In this document: piece by piece, positions 9,403 through 17,815 of the stretch
Position numbering within the stretch: position 1 is the first letter of the stretch
How the letters are laid out: each line of letters opens with the position of its first letter
Origin: CAADGU01 sp964467705
Lineage (GTDB): Bacteria > Chloroflexota > Anaerolineae > Promineifilales > Promineifilaceae
Direction: 5' to 3'
DNA length: 64,000 nucleotides
NCBI GenBank assembly: GCA_964467705.1
Contig: CAYXUZ010000002.1
Location: 1-64,000 of the forward strand
Notes under the pieces: generated by a model
What the model was told of the DNA's origin: nothing
Database searches by the model: none
What the model saw: the letters and a program-made list of their open reading frames with translations, nothing else
Translations under genes and position numbers: made by a program

Positions 9403-9438
9403 GACACCCCTGTCTGTATAGAAACCGACAGGGGTGTC
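9403..9438. other. Perfect 12-bp hairpin downstream of the HdeD-like gene
   Basis: The stem 9403-9414 / 9427-9438 is perfect, with a 12-nt loop and no T tract. It begins seven bases after the stop codon and may act with the terminator about 60 nt further on, for example as a 3'-end stabiliser. Confidence 0.6.
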
Positions 9439-9500
9439 ACTGTCGTGCCATCCCTTGTGGCTGAATCCATTTGAGCCCGGAACAGGAATGAACAAAATCG

Positions 9501-9530
9501 AAGCGGCCCGAAGGCCGCTTTTATTTTTTA
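9501..9530 (+). terminator. Rho-independent terminator
   Basis: An 8-bp stem (AAGCGGCC with GGCCGCTT) and loop CGAA are followed by a T-rich tract. It lies between convergent genes. Confidence 0.88.
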
Positions 9531-9602
9531 AGACTTTTGCTCTATTCAGGCCGGTTCTTACATGTACCTGAATAGGAAGCATATTGATGATAGCTTTGGA
9601 GT

Positions 9603-10919
9603 TTATTGGTCTTCGCTCTTTTTACGAACGAGCACTTTATCAATCCGCATACCGTCCATATCTACTACCTCCAATATAAAATCGCCAAAGGTGACTGTTT
9701 CACCCACCGAAGGGACTTGTTTGTGCAAATACAAAATGAGGCCGGCCAGCGTTGTAAAATCCTCTCTGTCTTCTATGGGCACATCTGGCAGATGGAGAAT
9801 ATCCTGTACTTTGTCAAATGCTTCCAGTCCATTGACCAGCCAGCTTCCATCTTCACGGCGGACCATGGGGTGTTCTTCGGCTTCATCATACTCGTCCCGA
9901 ATTTCACCCACCAGTTCTTCTAGCAAATCTTCCATTGTCACCAGGCCAGCCACCTGTCCATATTCATCCATGACCAGGGCAATATGAGTAGCTGTACGAC
10001 GAAATTGGGCCATCACATCATCTACATGGTCGTTGCGTAAAACAAAAGGGGCGGGGCGCAATAAATGGTGTAGATTGACTTTTGTTTCTGGGTTGGCAAT
10101 AAAACGCATGATATCCTTGGCGTGTAGAATACCAATGACGTTCTCTAGCGAGCCTTCATATACTGGCAGCCGTGAATAACCGCTTTCAATGAAGAGTTCG
10201 GCCACTTCCACCAGGGTCATTTGCATATGGGCAGCCACAATTTCGCTGCGGGGTACCATAACGGCTTTGATGGGGCGGTCGGTAAAGCGAAAAACGCGGT
10301 GAATGAGTTGGGCTTCGCCTGCTTCTACTGTGCCACTGGCTTTCCCCTCGCGCACCAGATACTCAATATCCTCGGTTGTAATGACGTTTTCGCTGGTAGG
10401 AGATTGACCCAACAGACGAAACACCAGACTGACAGAGCCGGAAAGAAAGGCAACTAACGGCCGTGCCGCTACTGATAAAACTGACATCGCTGGGGCCGAT
10501 AATACGGCATACCGCTCTGCATGTATCAGGGCCAGTTGTTTTGGTACCAATTCACCAACGACCAGCGACAAATAGGTAATGAAAAGCACAATGATGAGCA
10601 ATGACAGGCTGTCAGCATAGGCCGCCAACACGGGTATCGTTGCCAGCCATTCCGCCAGTAAATCGGCCATTCGCGCCCCGCCAAAGGCGGCTGAAAATGT
10701 GCCAATAAACGAAATGCCAATTTGCACTGTTGCCAGAAAACGGTCTGGTGATTCGGCTAGAGTGATGGCTTGTCTTGCCCCACGGTTTCCACTTTCCGCT
10801 AAAGGTTCCAACCGACTGTGCCGGGCAGAGACAATGGCAATTTCCGAACCGGCAAAAAAGCCATTTGCCAGTGTCAATACAAAAATGATCAATAGTTCCG
10901 TGCTTATCTCAGATAACAT
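9603..10919 (-). CDS. CNNM/CorC-family membrane protein (DUF21, CBS pair, CorC_HlyC)
   Basis: The 438-residue protein has an N-terminal DUF21 transmembrane domain (about 1-190, with G-F-F-A-G-S-E-I-A and G-E-L-V-P-K-Q), two CBS domains (about 215-335, starting V-M-V-P-R-S-E-I) and a C-terminal CorC_HlyC domain (about 350-435). The family is annotated as hemolysin-like but is associated with magnesium or cobalt efflux in the cytoplasmic membrane. AGGAAG precedes the ATG. Its start lies 26 nt from the end of the methyltransferase gene transcribed ahead of it, so the pair may be one unit. Confidence 0.9.
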   Translation of the reverse strand: MLSEISTELLIIFVLTLANGFFAGSEIAIVSARHSRLEPLAESGNRGARQAITLAESPDRFLATVQIGISFIGTFSAAFGGARMADLLAEWLATIPVLAAYADSLSLLIIVLFITYLSLVVGELVPKQLALIHAERYAVLSAPAMSVLSVAARPLVAFLSGSVSLVFRLLGQSPTSENVITTEDIEYLVREGKASGTVEAGEAQLIHRVFRFTDRPIKAVMVPRSEIVAAHMQMTLVEVAELFIESGYSRLPVYEGSLENVIGILHAKDIMRFIANPETKVNLHHLLRPAPFVLRNDHVDDVMAQFRRTATHIALVMDEYGQVAGLVTMEDLLEELVGEIRDEYDEAEEHPMVRREDGSWLVNGLEAFDKVQDILHLPDVPIEDREDFTTLAGLILYLHKQVPSVGETVTFGDFILEVVDMDGMRIDKVLVRKKSEDQ

Positions 10920-10945
10920 AAAACTTCCTAACGGTGGACAGGCGA

Positions 10946-11653
10946 CTATAATGGCTTTTGGCCGGTGTGAATGGCAATGGTTCCGAACATGAATAGCTTG
11001 TATTGCACATTTATTAACCCTGTCTGGCGCATCGTTTCGGCCAAATGGTCTGGGGTTTGGAATTGTTGGGTGCTGGCGGGCAGGTAGCGATAGGCATCGG
11101 CTTCGCCGGTGACCAGCCTGCCCAGGGTAGGAATGATGTAGTTGAGGTGGATTTTAATGAACGGCCGTAACACATTCTTCTTCGGTGGGCTGGATTCTAA
11201 GACCACCACACGCCCGCCGGGTTTAGTCACCCGCATCTGTTCGCGGAATGCGCCGGGCACATCAATAACATTGCGCATGAGAAAACCAGAAGTCACCCCA
11301 TCAAAGGTGTTGTCGGGAAAGGGCAAATGCAGTGTATCGGCGGCCGTCCACAATATGGCGGCGCGGGCAGGCAGCCGTTTACCGGCCTGCATCATTTCAA
11401 TGGTAAAGTCACCACCGACGGCCGTCAGCCCGGTTATTTGTTGTAACCCTTCAAGTGCAATATCGCCGGTGCCGGTGGCAATGTCCAGTAGACGGCCGTT
11501 CGCGGGTAATGCAGCCTGTTGAATGACAAACCGCCGCCATTTCATATCCTGCCCAAAGGTCATCAACCGATTCATGCGGTCATACCGTCCGGCAATGCGG
11601 GCAAACATATCTTGCACATATTCTGCGCGTTCCTGTCCTTCTAGATGCGCCAT
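10946..11653 (-). CDS. UbiE/MenG-type demethylmenaquinone methyltransferase
   Basis: The protein is a class I SAM methyltransferase with the family signatures F-x-x-I-A-G-R-Y-D-R-M-N near the N terminus, D-I-A-T-G-T-G-D-I-A (motif I) and F-D-G-V-T-S-G-F-L-M-R-N-V. These define the ubiE/menG group, which methylates demethylmenaquinone (or demethoxyubiquinol) in quinone biosynthesis. I chose the second ATG (M-A-H-L-E-G); an ATG five codons earlier is possible. About 235 residues is the usual length. It probably serves menaquinone synthesis. Confidence 0.87.
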   Translation of the reverse strand: MAHLEGQERAEYVQDMFARIAGRYDRMNRLMTFGQDMKWRRFVIQQAALPANGRLLDIATGTGDIALEGLQQITGLTAVGGDFTIEMMQAGKRLPARAAILWTAADTLHLPFPDNTFDGVTSGFLMRNVIDVPGAFREQMRVTKPGGRVVVLESSPPKKNVLRPFIKIHLNYIIPTLGRLVTGEADAYRYLPASTQQFQTPDHLAETMRQTGLINVQYKLFMFGTIAIHTGQKPL

Positions 11654-11775
11654 AAGACTCCATTGCATAACTGTTTGATGGGTTCTATTCTAGCACCATC
11701 GCCCGATTTGTAGAGAAACCGTAAAAAATGGGCGGCACGGCCGTACTCACACCCCCTCCCTTCACGAAACCTTTA

Positions 11776-11810
11776 TTGAGAAAAATCATGCTCGTGTGTA
11801 TCATACACAC
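11776..11810 (+). promoter_or_regulatory. Promoter with overlapping 17-nt palindrome; leaderless start
   Basis: TTGAGA (11776-11781) and TATCAT (11799-11804) are spaced by 17 bp, with the next ATG 7 nt after the -10 box. Overlapping the -10 box is a perfect palindrome with 8-bp arms around a central C (11794-11810), suited to a dimeric repressor. Confidence 0.6.
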
Positions 11811-11811
11811 C

Positions 11812-13125
11812 ATGTCAGATACCATAACTTCTGGTCAACTCAGCCTCTCTGGTGTTTCCGCTGCGGCCATCAAAGCCTTCCGTGAAGGTCGTTTGGCCGC
11901 CCGTGAACAACAGTATGATAAAGCCGTGCGCTACTACAGCGATGCCCTGGCATTTGAAGGTACACCCGCCATGTTTCGCGCCCGCCTGTTTGAATATCGT
12001 GGTCAATGTTACTGGTTACTGGGCGAATTTGAGGCAGCGGAAATTGATTACAACGAATCATTAGCCACCAGCGATACCCAAGACCAGACATCGCGTGCCC
12101 GTGTTCGGCTTGGTGAACTGGCAGATTTTCGCGGCCAATATGAATTGGCCGAAAAGTTATACCAGCAAGCACTCCAAGAAGGGTTACATTCGCAAAATCT
12201 ACTGGTTATTGGCCGCGCACGGCGCGGCCTGGGCGTTTTGTACCGGCGGCAAGGAAATACAGATGCGGCCATCAACCACCTTACGCAGTCATTAGCTGCT
12301 TTCCGTCAGGCAGGTGAAGCCCGTGAACAAGGTCGTGTTCTCACCAGCCTTGGCCGTACTCGTCAGGCACGTGGTGAATACCAACACGCCCTGGCGGCTC
12401 ACCATGAAGCCTACAAAATTCTGGAATCGGTCAATGACCGTTGGCGGGTGGTGCAGACGCTAAATGATATTGGCGAGTGCCATCAGGCGCTCTATGACAT
12501 TGATAACGCCCTTTCATATCATCAACGAGCCTTACAACAAGCTACCGAAACCAAAGCGGATTTGTTAGTACCAGAAATTAAACGTAATCTCGGCGTTGAC
12601 CTGGTGGAAATGGGGCAATATGAACAGGGATTGGTTTATTTGCAGGCCGCTCTGGATGGCGCACGGGAAGTAGGCAATCTGGAACATCAGGCTTTGGCAC
12701 TATACAATCTGGCACGCGCTTACTTGCGTTATGAAGATTTCTCGTTAGCTGCGCAGGCGGTAGCTGCATTAGCTGATATTGCTGAAACGCTGGATGCTGA
12801 CCGTTACCGTGCTCTGGCCTCTTTTGTACGCGGAGAGCTGCTGTTTTATCAGGGTGAGCAAACGGCGGCTCTGGCAGAACTGAACAATGCCATGTTGGCT
12901 GCCCAAACTTCGGTGGATCGGGGCACATTATGGAAACTCCATGCCACGATGAGCCATGTGGCCGATAATGAAAACATCGCGGCTGTACATCTGACCATTG
13001 CGGCCGATTTCATCCGACAAACGGCCGAACCTTTGCAAGACCCACGTCTAAAATCTTGTTTCGTTTATGCGCCGCCGGTTTTGGCTGTATTGCAAGCCGC
13101 AAACATCAACCCAGAAAAGTTATAA
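11812..13125 (+). CDS. Tetratricopeptide-repeat protein
   Basis: I start the gene at the ATG at 11812, immediately downstream of a promoter/palindrome, rather than at an upstream in-frame ATG (11728) that precedes that promoter. The 437 residues are nearly all TPR units (A-x-x-x-L-G, Y-x-x-A-L motifs), about ten of them from residue 25 to 400, like the TPR halves of Rap or LGN-type scaffolds. No enzymatic or DNA-binding domain is seen and there is no signal peptide. Likely a cytoplasmic interaction protein. It is followed after 9 nt by a metalloprotease-like gene, suggesting a two-gene operon. Confidence 0.8.
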   Translation: MSDTITSGQLSLSGVSAAAIKAFREGRLAAREQQYDKAVRYYSDALAFEGTPAMFRARLFEYRGQCYWLLGEFEAAEIDYNESLATSDTQDQTSRARVRLGELADFRGQYELAEKLYQQALQEGLHSQNLLVIGRARRGLGVLYRRQGNTDAAINHLTQSLAAFRQAGEAREQGRVLTSLGRTRQARGEYQHALAAHHEAYKILESVNDRWRVVQTLNDIGECHQALYDIDNALSYHQRALQQATETKADLLVPEIKRNLGVDLVEMGQYEQGLVYLQAALDGAREVGNLEHQALALYNLARAYLRYEDFSLAAQAVAALADIAETLDADRYRALASFVRGELLFYQGEQTAALAELNNAMLAAQTSVDRGTLWKLHATMSHVADNENIAAVHLTIAADFIRQTAEPLQDPRLKSCFVYAPPVLAVLQAANINPEKL

Positions 13126-13134
13126 ATCCTCATT

Positions 13135-13848
13135 GTGCCTCTTTCTGCAATTTTGTCCTGGCTGCAAGAACGTGCTGTGAGCCTCTGGTTGTGGCCTCTT
13201 AATCTCATCCGTGATTTTCCGGGACGGTTTCAGCGATTAAGACATACAATTAGCACGGCCGTCACCCAAAAATCCCCTCTAATAACGGCTATCCATCTGG
13301 TTGTCGTGCAGCTTTTTGATTTATTTGGCGGCCCGGAGCTGGCACAGATTTTCCTTCGTTTACTGGCTCATACCTCTCCCCTGACGGCAACGGAAACGGC
13401 CGTCATTACCAACATCATCGGCATCAACCTGCGCTTTCAGGAAATTCGCCTGGCTGAAGGTGGACTTGCCAGATGGATATTTCGGTTTAACGGGAACCTG
13501 GCCTTTACTGCCTGGCATACCATCTTTTTGCCCCAGACACCGGTTCGTTCTCGGCAAAACCTCCCCCTGCTCGTGCATGAGGTGGTGCATGTGTATCAAT
13601 ATGAACAAGTGGGGACTCGTTATTTGACGGAAGCGATCTACATGCTGATCACAACCCACCGCGACTGTTATGCCTACGGAGGTGTGGCAGGTTTGGTACA
13701 AGCCCAGGAAAGACAAATATCACTGTCTCAATTTAATCGGGAACAACAGGCGCAAATTGTTCAAGATTTTTTTGCTTTCCACAAGTCTGGGCAGAATGTA
13801 GCCGCTTATTTACCCTATATAGACCAGTTGCGTAACGGCCGTTTGTAA
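13135..13848 (+). CDS. HExxH-containing protein, DUF4157-like
   Basis: The 237-residue protein starts at GTG nine nt after the TPR gene, without a clear ribosome site, so translation is probably coupled. The centre holds L-V-H-E-V-V-H-V-Y-Q-Y (about residues 143-153). This is an HExxH zinc motif in the H-E-x-x-H-x-x-Q context of DUF4157-type putative metallopeptidases. The N-terminal 80 residues are partly hydrophobic and amphipathic. The third zinc ligand is not obvious. The role is unknown; pairing with a TPR protein suggests a regulated partner. Confidence 0.6.
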   Translation: MPLSAILSWLQERAVSLWLWPLNLIRDFPGRFQRLRHTISTAVTQKSPLITAIHLVVVQLFDLFGGPELAQIFLRLLAHTSPLTATETAVITNIIGINLRFQEIRLAEGGLARWIFRFNGNLAFTAWHTIFLPQTPVRSRQNLPLLVHEVVHVYQYEQVGTRYLTEAIYMLITTHRDCYAYGGVAGLVQAQERQISLSQFNREQQAQIVQDFFAFHKSGQNVAAYLPYIDQLRNGRL

Positions 13849-13901
13849 TGAACAAAAACGGTAAAATCGTGCCACTGTAATGTAGCTATTATGCCACTGC
13901 G

Positions 13902-13929
13902 TTGACACTAATCCGCTCACGGGTATAAT
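13902..13929 (+). promoter_or_regulatory. Sigma70-like promoter of the opp operon leader
   Basis: TTGACA (13902-13907) and TATAAT (13924-13929), both consensus, stand 16 bp apart. Transcription would start near 13936, leaving a leader of about 290 nt before the substrate-binding protein gene. Confidence 0.8.
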
Positions 13930-13982
13930 AGCAATTATCCCTGCAACTGTTGGTTACCCTCAAATCAACAGGAGAGCGATTA

Positions 13983-14045
13983 ATGCTTATTAGCAAAATC
14001 ATTGTTTTAGCAAGCCCCTACCATATTTTGGCATTTGCCCACTGA
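13983..14045 (+). CDS. Candidate 20-residue leader peptide
   Basis: An ATG at 13983 with a good AGGAG site 8 nt upstream opens a 20-codon frame ending in TGA at 14043. The peptide is hydrophobic (M-L-I-S-K-I-I-V-L-A). Its second half lies inside the left arm and loop of a hairpin (14013-14073), the geometry expected of an attenuator. Frame length alone could be chance; the ribosome site and position argue for translation. Confidence 0.45.
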   Translation: MLISKIIVLASPYHILAFAH

Positions 14046-14073
14046 GGCAGATGTGTCAAAGTGTGTAGGGGCT
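14013..14073 (+). promoter_or_regulatory. Leader hairpin, possible attenuator
   Basis: A perfect 9-bp outer stem (14013-14021 with 14065-14073) encloses a 43-nt region that can form an inner TGCC/GGCA hairpin. The following bases are moderately T-rich. With the leader peptide this could couple translation to read-through into the transporter genes. Confidence 0.45.
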
Positions 14074-14224
14074 ATTTGTATTTAGCTTTCAGACCAACGA
14101 AGGTTTAATAATCTTTCTGGTCTATCAAATAGGAGGTGATGTAGAGCCAATCGGTAAAGAAAATTCAAAAATCAACCATAGTAACAGTTTATTGTCTTAA
14201 CATTTAGAGATTTGGAGGAGACAA

Positions 14225-16225
14225 ATGTCAAAAAAGTGGTTTACATTCATTGCCATTCTGGTGGCATTCAGTTTTGTGTTAGCGGCCTGTCAATCCGCTG
14301 AACCGCAAGTTGTAGAAGTTACCCGTGTTGTTACTGAAACCGTTGTGGAAACGGTAACAACAGAAGGGGAAACTCAGGAAGTCCCCGTAGAAGTTACCCG
14401 CGTCGTCGTTGAAACAGTAGTTGTTGAACCCACTGCTGCCCCCGAAGAAGTCAAACCAAAAGACTTGATTGTCTGTATGGCCCAGGAACCAGAAACTCTG
14501 TACGTCTGGGGTGGTTCCATGTTGGCGATGTCGGCCGTTCTCCACGCCGTTTTTGAAAACGACTTCACCACCCTGTCCTATGATTACCAGGCGCAAGGTG
14601 TGGAAAAGCTGCCCAGCCTGGCCGATGGCGATGCCATCATCCAGGAAGTGGAAGTGCAGCCGGGTGACATGGTGCGCGATGTGACGGACACTGTGGTGGC
14701 CTGGGGTGAAGGCGTTACGGTCATGAATTCGGCTGATGAAGAAGTGACCTTTGACGGCAACCCGGTGATGATGAATCAACTGGTAGTAGATTTCACCATG
14801 AAACCGCGTGTCTGGTCAGATGGTGAGCCTGTCAAAGCCAGTGACTCTGTCTACAGCTTTAACCTGGTCGGTGAACCAGATACCCCCACCAGCAAATACA
14901 CATGGGAACGTACCGCCAGCTACGAGGCCACCGGTGACCTGACCACCCGTTGGACTGGTATGCCCGGCTACATGGACTCCACGTACTTCGTTAACTTCTG
15001 GGGCCCCTTGCCCGAACATGTTTTGGGTGGTTTCACCGCAGCCGAACTGCTGGAGGCTGAAGAATCCAGCCGCCTGCCGGTAGGTGATGGCCCGTTCATG
15101 ATCACGGAATGGGTTGCTGGTGATCGCATCTCTATGGTGAGAAACCCGCATTACTACCGTGCCAGTGAAGGTTTGCCCTACGTGGACAGCGTAACCTACA
15201 AATTCATCCCCGACACCAACCAGCTCATTGCCCAGTTGATTTCTGGTGCTTGTGACATTGGTACCCAAGATGGTATGGCGGCCGATCAGGCTCCCTTCTT
15301 GATTGAAGCGGAAAACAATGGCCTGCTCACCCCCTATTTCCAGACGGGTACAGTCTATGAACACATTGACTTCAACATTGACCCGGTGGAAGAATATCGC
15401 AGCCGTCCCGAATGGCGTGACTGGTTTAGCGATGTGCGTGTGCGCCAGGCGATGACCATGTGTACGGATCGCCAGGGCATGGTGGACAACATCATGTACG
15501 GCCGTTCCGAAGTCATCCAGACCTATATCCCCAGCGTTCATCCGCTCTACCCGACCGAAGGTTTGACCGAATGGCCTTATGATGTAGAAGCAGCCAACGC
15601 TCTGCTTGATGAGGTTGGATTTGTTGACAGCGACGGTGACGGCATTCGTGAATACACCGACGGAACACCGTTTGTCATTACCCTAGGCACCACGGCTGGC
15701 AACGATATGCGTCAGCAGTTAACCCAAATCTTCAAGGAAAATCAGGCTCAATGTGGTATTCAGGTGGATCTGTATTACCCGCCTGCTGGTGAATGGTTTG
15801 CCGATGGCCCGGATGGTGTACTGTTCGGCCGTAAGTATGACCTGGGTGAATTTGCCTGGTTAACGGGTGTACAACCCGCCTGCAATCTGTATCTGGGTTC
15901 ACAAGTTCCTGGCGACCCGGCTGCTGTAGATGAAAACGGCAACGCTCTCTATCCATCAGGTTGGGGTGGTCAAAACCAGACTGGTTGGCGTAATGCTGAG
16001 TTTGACGCCGCCTGCCAGAAGGCCCTTGGTTCACTTCCTGGCACGCCTGAATACGAAGAAGGCCATATCGAAGCTCAGATTATCTTCTCCGAGAACGTGC
16101 CGGTCATCCCGTTGTTCCTGCGCCTGAAAGTGGCTGCGGCCCGCAATGGCGTCTTGAATTTCGTTGTTGACCCGACCCAGAACTCTGAACTGTTCAACAT
16201 CTTCGAGATCGATCTCGAACAATAA
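14225..16225 (+). CDS. ABC transporter peptide-binding lipoprotein (SBP family 5)
   Basis: The 666-residue protein has a lipoprotein signal (L-A-A-C lipobox, Cys21), then a Val/Thr/Glu-rich stalk (about 27-85) with repeated E-V-T-R-V-V units, common in Chloroflexota binding proteins. The family 5 solute-binding domain follows (about 85-660). It would capture peptides or similar solutes outside the membrane for the permeases and ATPases encoded next. GGAGGAG precedes the ATG. A strong terminator just after it suggests this gene is made in excess over the rest of the operon. Ligand specificity cannot be told from sequence. Confidence 0.9.
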   Translation: MSKKWFTFIAILVAFSFVLAACQSAEPQVVEVTRVVTETVVETVTTEGETQEVPVEVTRVVVETVVVEPTAAPEEVKPKDLIVCMAQEPETLYVWGGSMLAMSAVLHAVFENDFTTLSYDYQAQGVEKLPSLADGDAIIQEVEVQPGDMVRDVTDTVVAWGEGVTVMNSADEEVTFDGNPVMMNQLVVDFTMKPRVWSDGEPVKASDSVYSFNLVGEPDTPTSKYTWERTASYEATGDLTTRWTGMPGYMDSTYFVNFWGPLPEHVLGGFTAAELLEAEESSRLPVGDGPFMITEWVAGDRISMVRNPHYYRASEGLPYVDSVTYKFIPDTNQLIAQLISGACDIGTQDGMAADQAPFLIEAENNGLLTPYFQTGTVYEHIDFNIDPVEEYRSRPEWRDWFSDVRVRQAMTMCTDRQGMVDNIMYGRSEVIQTYIPSVHPLYPTEGLTEWPYDVEAANALLDEVGFVDSDGDGIREYTDGTPFVITLGTTAGNDMRQQLTQIFKENQAQCGIQVDLYYPPAGEWFADGPDGVLFGRKYDLGEFAWLTGVQPACNLYLGSQVPGDPAAVDENGNALYPSGWGGQNQTGWRNAEFDAACQKALGSLPGTPEYEEGHIEAQIIFSENVPVIPLFLRLKVAAARNGVLNFVVDPTQNSELFNIFEIDLEQ

Positions 16226-16246
16226 TGGGTCAGTTTGATTGAGTTT

Positions 16247-16289
16247 AGTAGTGGCAGCGTCATCTATGACGCTGTCACTACTTTTTTTG
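16247..16289 (+). terminator. Strong terminator between binding protein and permease genes
   Basis: A 17-bp stem with one G-T pair (16247-16263 / 16266-16282) and a 2-nt loop is followed by TTTTTTT. It probably sets differential expression within the opp locus. Confidence 0.93.
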
Positions 16290-16519
16290 TTGCCCTAAGC
16301 CCATTTGCTCTGATACAATCTCATCATGCATGCATTATTTCCCGATTTCTTGCACAACTTGATCACATTCATTTGCAAAGATTTGTGTTGTTACCCAAAG
16401 TCTTATTGGGACTGAGGTCTGCTGTTTGCTAGTCAATGTGGCGTAGATAGGGGGCTTTGCTTACATAGCACCTGAGCCTTTATTTATAGGTCATTTACTT
16501 GAATGAAGATAATCATATG

Positions 16520-16560
16520 AGACAGAGGATTTTCTGTCTGGGCAAGGTGACTGTCTTGCC
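16520..16560 (+). promoter_or_regulatory. Two consecutive small hairpins in front of oppB
   Basis: AGACAGA/TCTGTCT (16520-16526, 16533-16539) and GGCAAG/CTTGCC (16541-16546, 16555-16560) follow each other directly. The second abuts the GGGAGG ribosome site of the permease gene. They may modulate its translation or mRNA 5' end. The rest of the gap (16290-16519) shows no gene or clear promoter to me. Confidence 0.4.
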
Positions 16561-16572
16561 GGGAGGCGTCAG

Positions 16573-17760
16573 ATGACTAATTATCTCATACGACGAGCAT
16601 TTCAAATGATACTCGTGGTCATTATGGCCACCATTGCTATTTACCTGATGTTGAATGCTGTACCGGGTGGCCCCTTATCCGGTATAAACCTGGGTGCGGA
16701 CGCCAGATCCCGGCTGAGTGAGCAGGATATTGCCCGAATAGAAGCCACGCTTGGCCTCAATAAACCTGTGTTCCTGGCCTACCTGACCTGGTTGTTAGGT
16801 GAAGACTGGGTGGATGAAGTAGGGGATGCGGTTGGTAACCCAGATTTGAAGAATAATCTCTTTGAGACAGGCACCTGGCGTGACTATCAATCTCCCCAAT
16901 GTCAGGACGCTGGCGGCACCAATGCCAACGCCGATCCAGCCAGAACAGCGCCCTGTGGTAAGGGTGTGTTGCGTTGGGATTGGGGCCAATCGTGGCGATT
17001 AGCTCGGGGACAAACCGTTACCTCGGTCATCGCAAGCCGATTGATTAATACCCTCGTTTTGATGACTACTGTTACTGTAATTTCGTTGGTAATTGCTATA
17101 CCGATTGGTATTATCTCGGCCGTAAAACAGTATTCCCGGTTGGATTATGCGGTTACAACTTTTAGTTTTTTTGGTATTGCTATGCCCGTTTTTTGGTTTG
17201 GCTTGCTGGTAATCATTATTTTTGGCCTTCAGTTCCAAGAGTGGGGGCTACCATATTTCCCCACCGGAGATGTGTTTACACAGCGGGTATTGCCTGGCAG
17301 TATTCAGGACGTATTAAATATTGAACCTTATACAATAGCGGATCGCGCCATACATTTGTTTTTGCCGGTTATGGTGCTTACATTACTATATCTGGCTGGC
17401 TGGAGCCGTTATATGCGTTCGTCTATGCTGGAAGTGTTGCGCCAGGATTATGTGCGGACAGCACGCTCTAAGGGTTTGCGTGAACGGGCGGTGATCATGC
17501 GACATGCCTTTCGGAATGCCTTGATTCCCATTATTACCATTGTTGTTTTCCAGATACCGGGCATTTTTGGTGGGGCTATTGTTACCGAAACAATTTTTAA
17601 TTATCCCGGCATGGGGCGATTATACATTGAGGCTTTAGGGCGCGATGATTGGCCAATTGTTATGGCTTTGCTATTTATTACAGCTATTTTGGTGGTCATT
17701 GCCACTTTAATAGGTGATATCCTCTACACTATTGTTGATCCACGTATCCGGTTCGGTTAA
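16573..17760 (+). CDS. oppB: Oligopeptide/dipeptide ABC permease, OppB/DppB type
   Basis: The 395-residue inner-membrane permease has the N-terminal segment and Y-L-I-R-R start typical of DppB/OppB. Five further membrane spans follow, with the coupling-helix motif (E-V-L-R-Q-D-Y-V-R-T-A-R-S-K-G-L) and the C-terminal F-N-Y-P-G-M-G. A roughly 100-residue periplasmic insertion after the first span (about 50-150) makes it longer than the usual 305-340 residues. GGGAGG precedes the ATG. It forms the channel with the next gene product. Confidence 0.92.
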   Translation: MTNYLIRRAFQMILVVIMATIAIYLMLNAVPGGPLSGINLGADARSRLSEQDIARIEATLGLNKPVFLAYLTWLLGEDWVDEVGDAVGNPDLKNNLFETGTWRDYQSPQCQDAGGTNANADPARTAPCGKGVLRWDWGQSWRLARGQTVTSVIASRLINTLVLMTTVTVISLVIAIPIGIISAVKQYSRLDYAVTTFSFFGIAMPVFWFGLLVIIIFGLQFQEWGLPYFPTGDVFTQRVLPGSIQDVLNIEPYTIADRAIHLFLPVMVLTLLYLAGWSRYMRSSMLEVLRQDYVRTARSKGLRERAVIMRHAFRNALIPIITIVVFQIPGIFGGAIVTETIFNYPGMGRLYIEALGRDDWPIVMALLFITAILVVIATLIGDILYTIVDPRIRFG

Positions 17761-17815
17761 TTATATTGATGCCCTTCGGTGAGTGAAATTGGTCAATAGT
17801 AAAGGGAGAAATTCA

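Noticed and set aside
14816..15541. 241-residue minus-strand ORF opposite the peptide-binding protein gene
   Set aside because: Composition is typical of an antisense frame, with no ribosome site; the plus-strand lipoprotein is clear.
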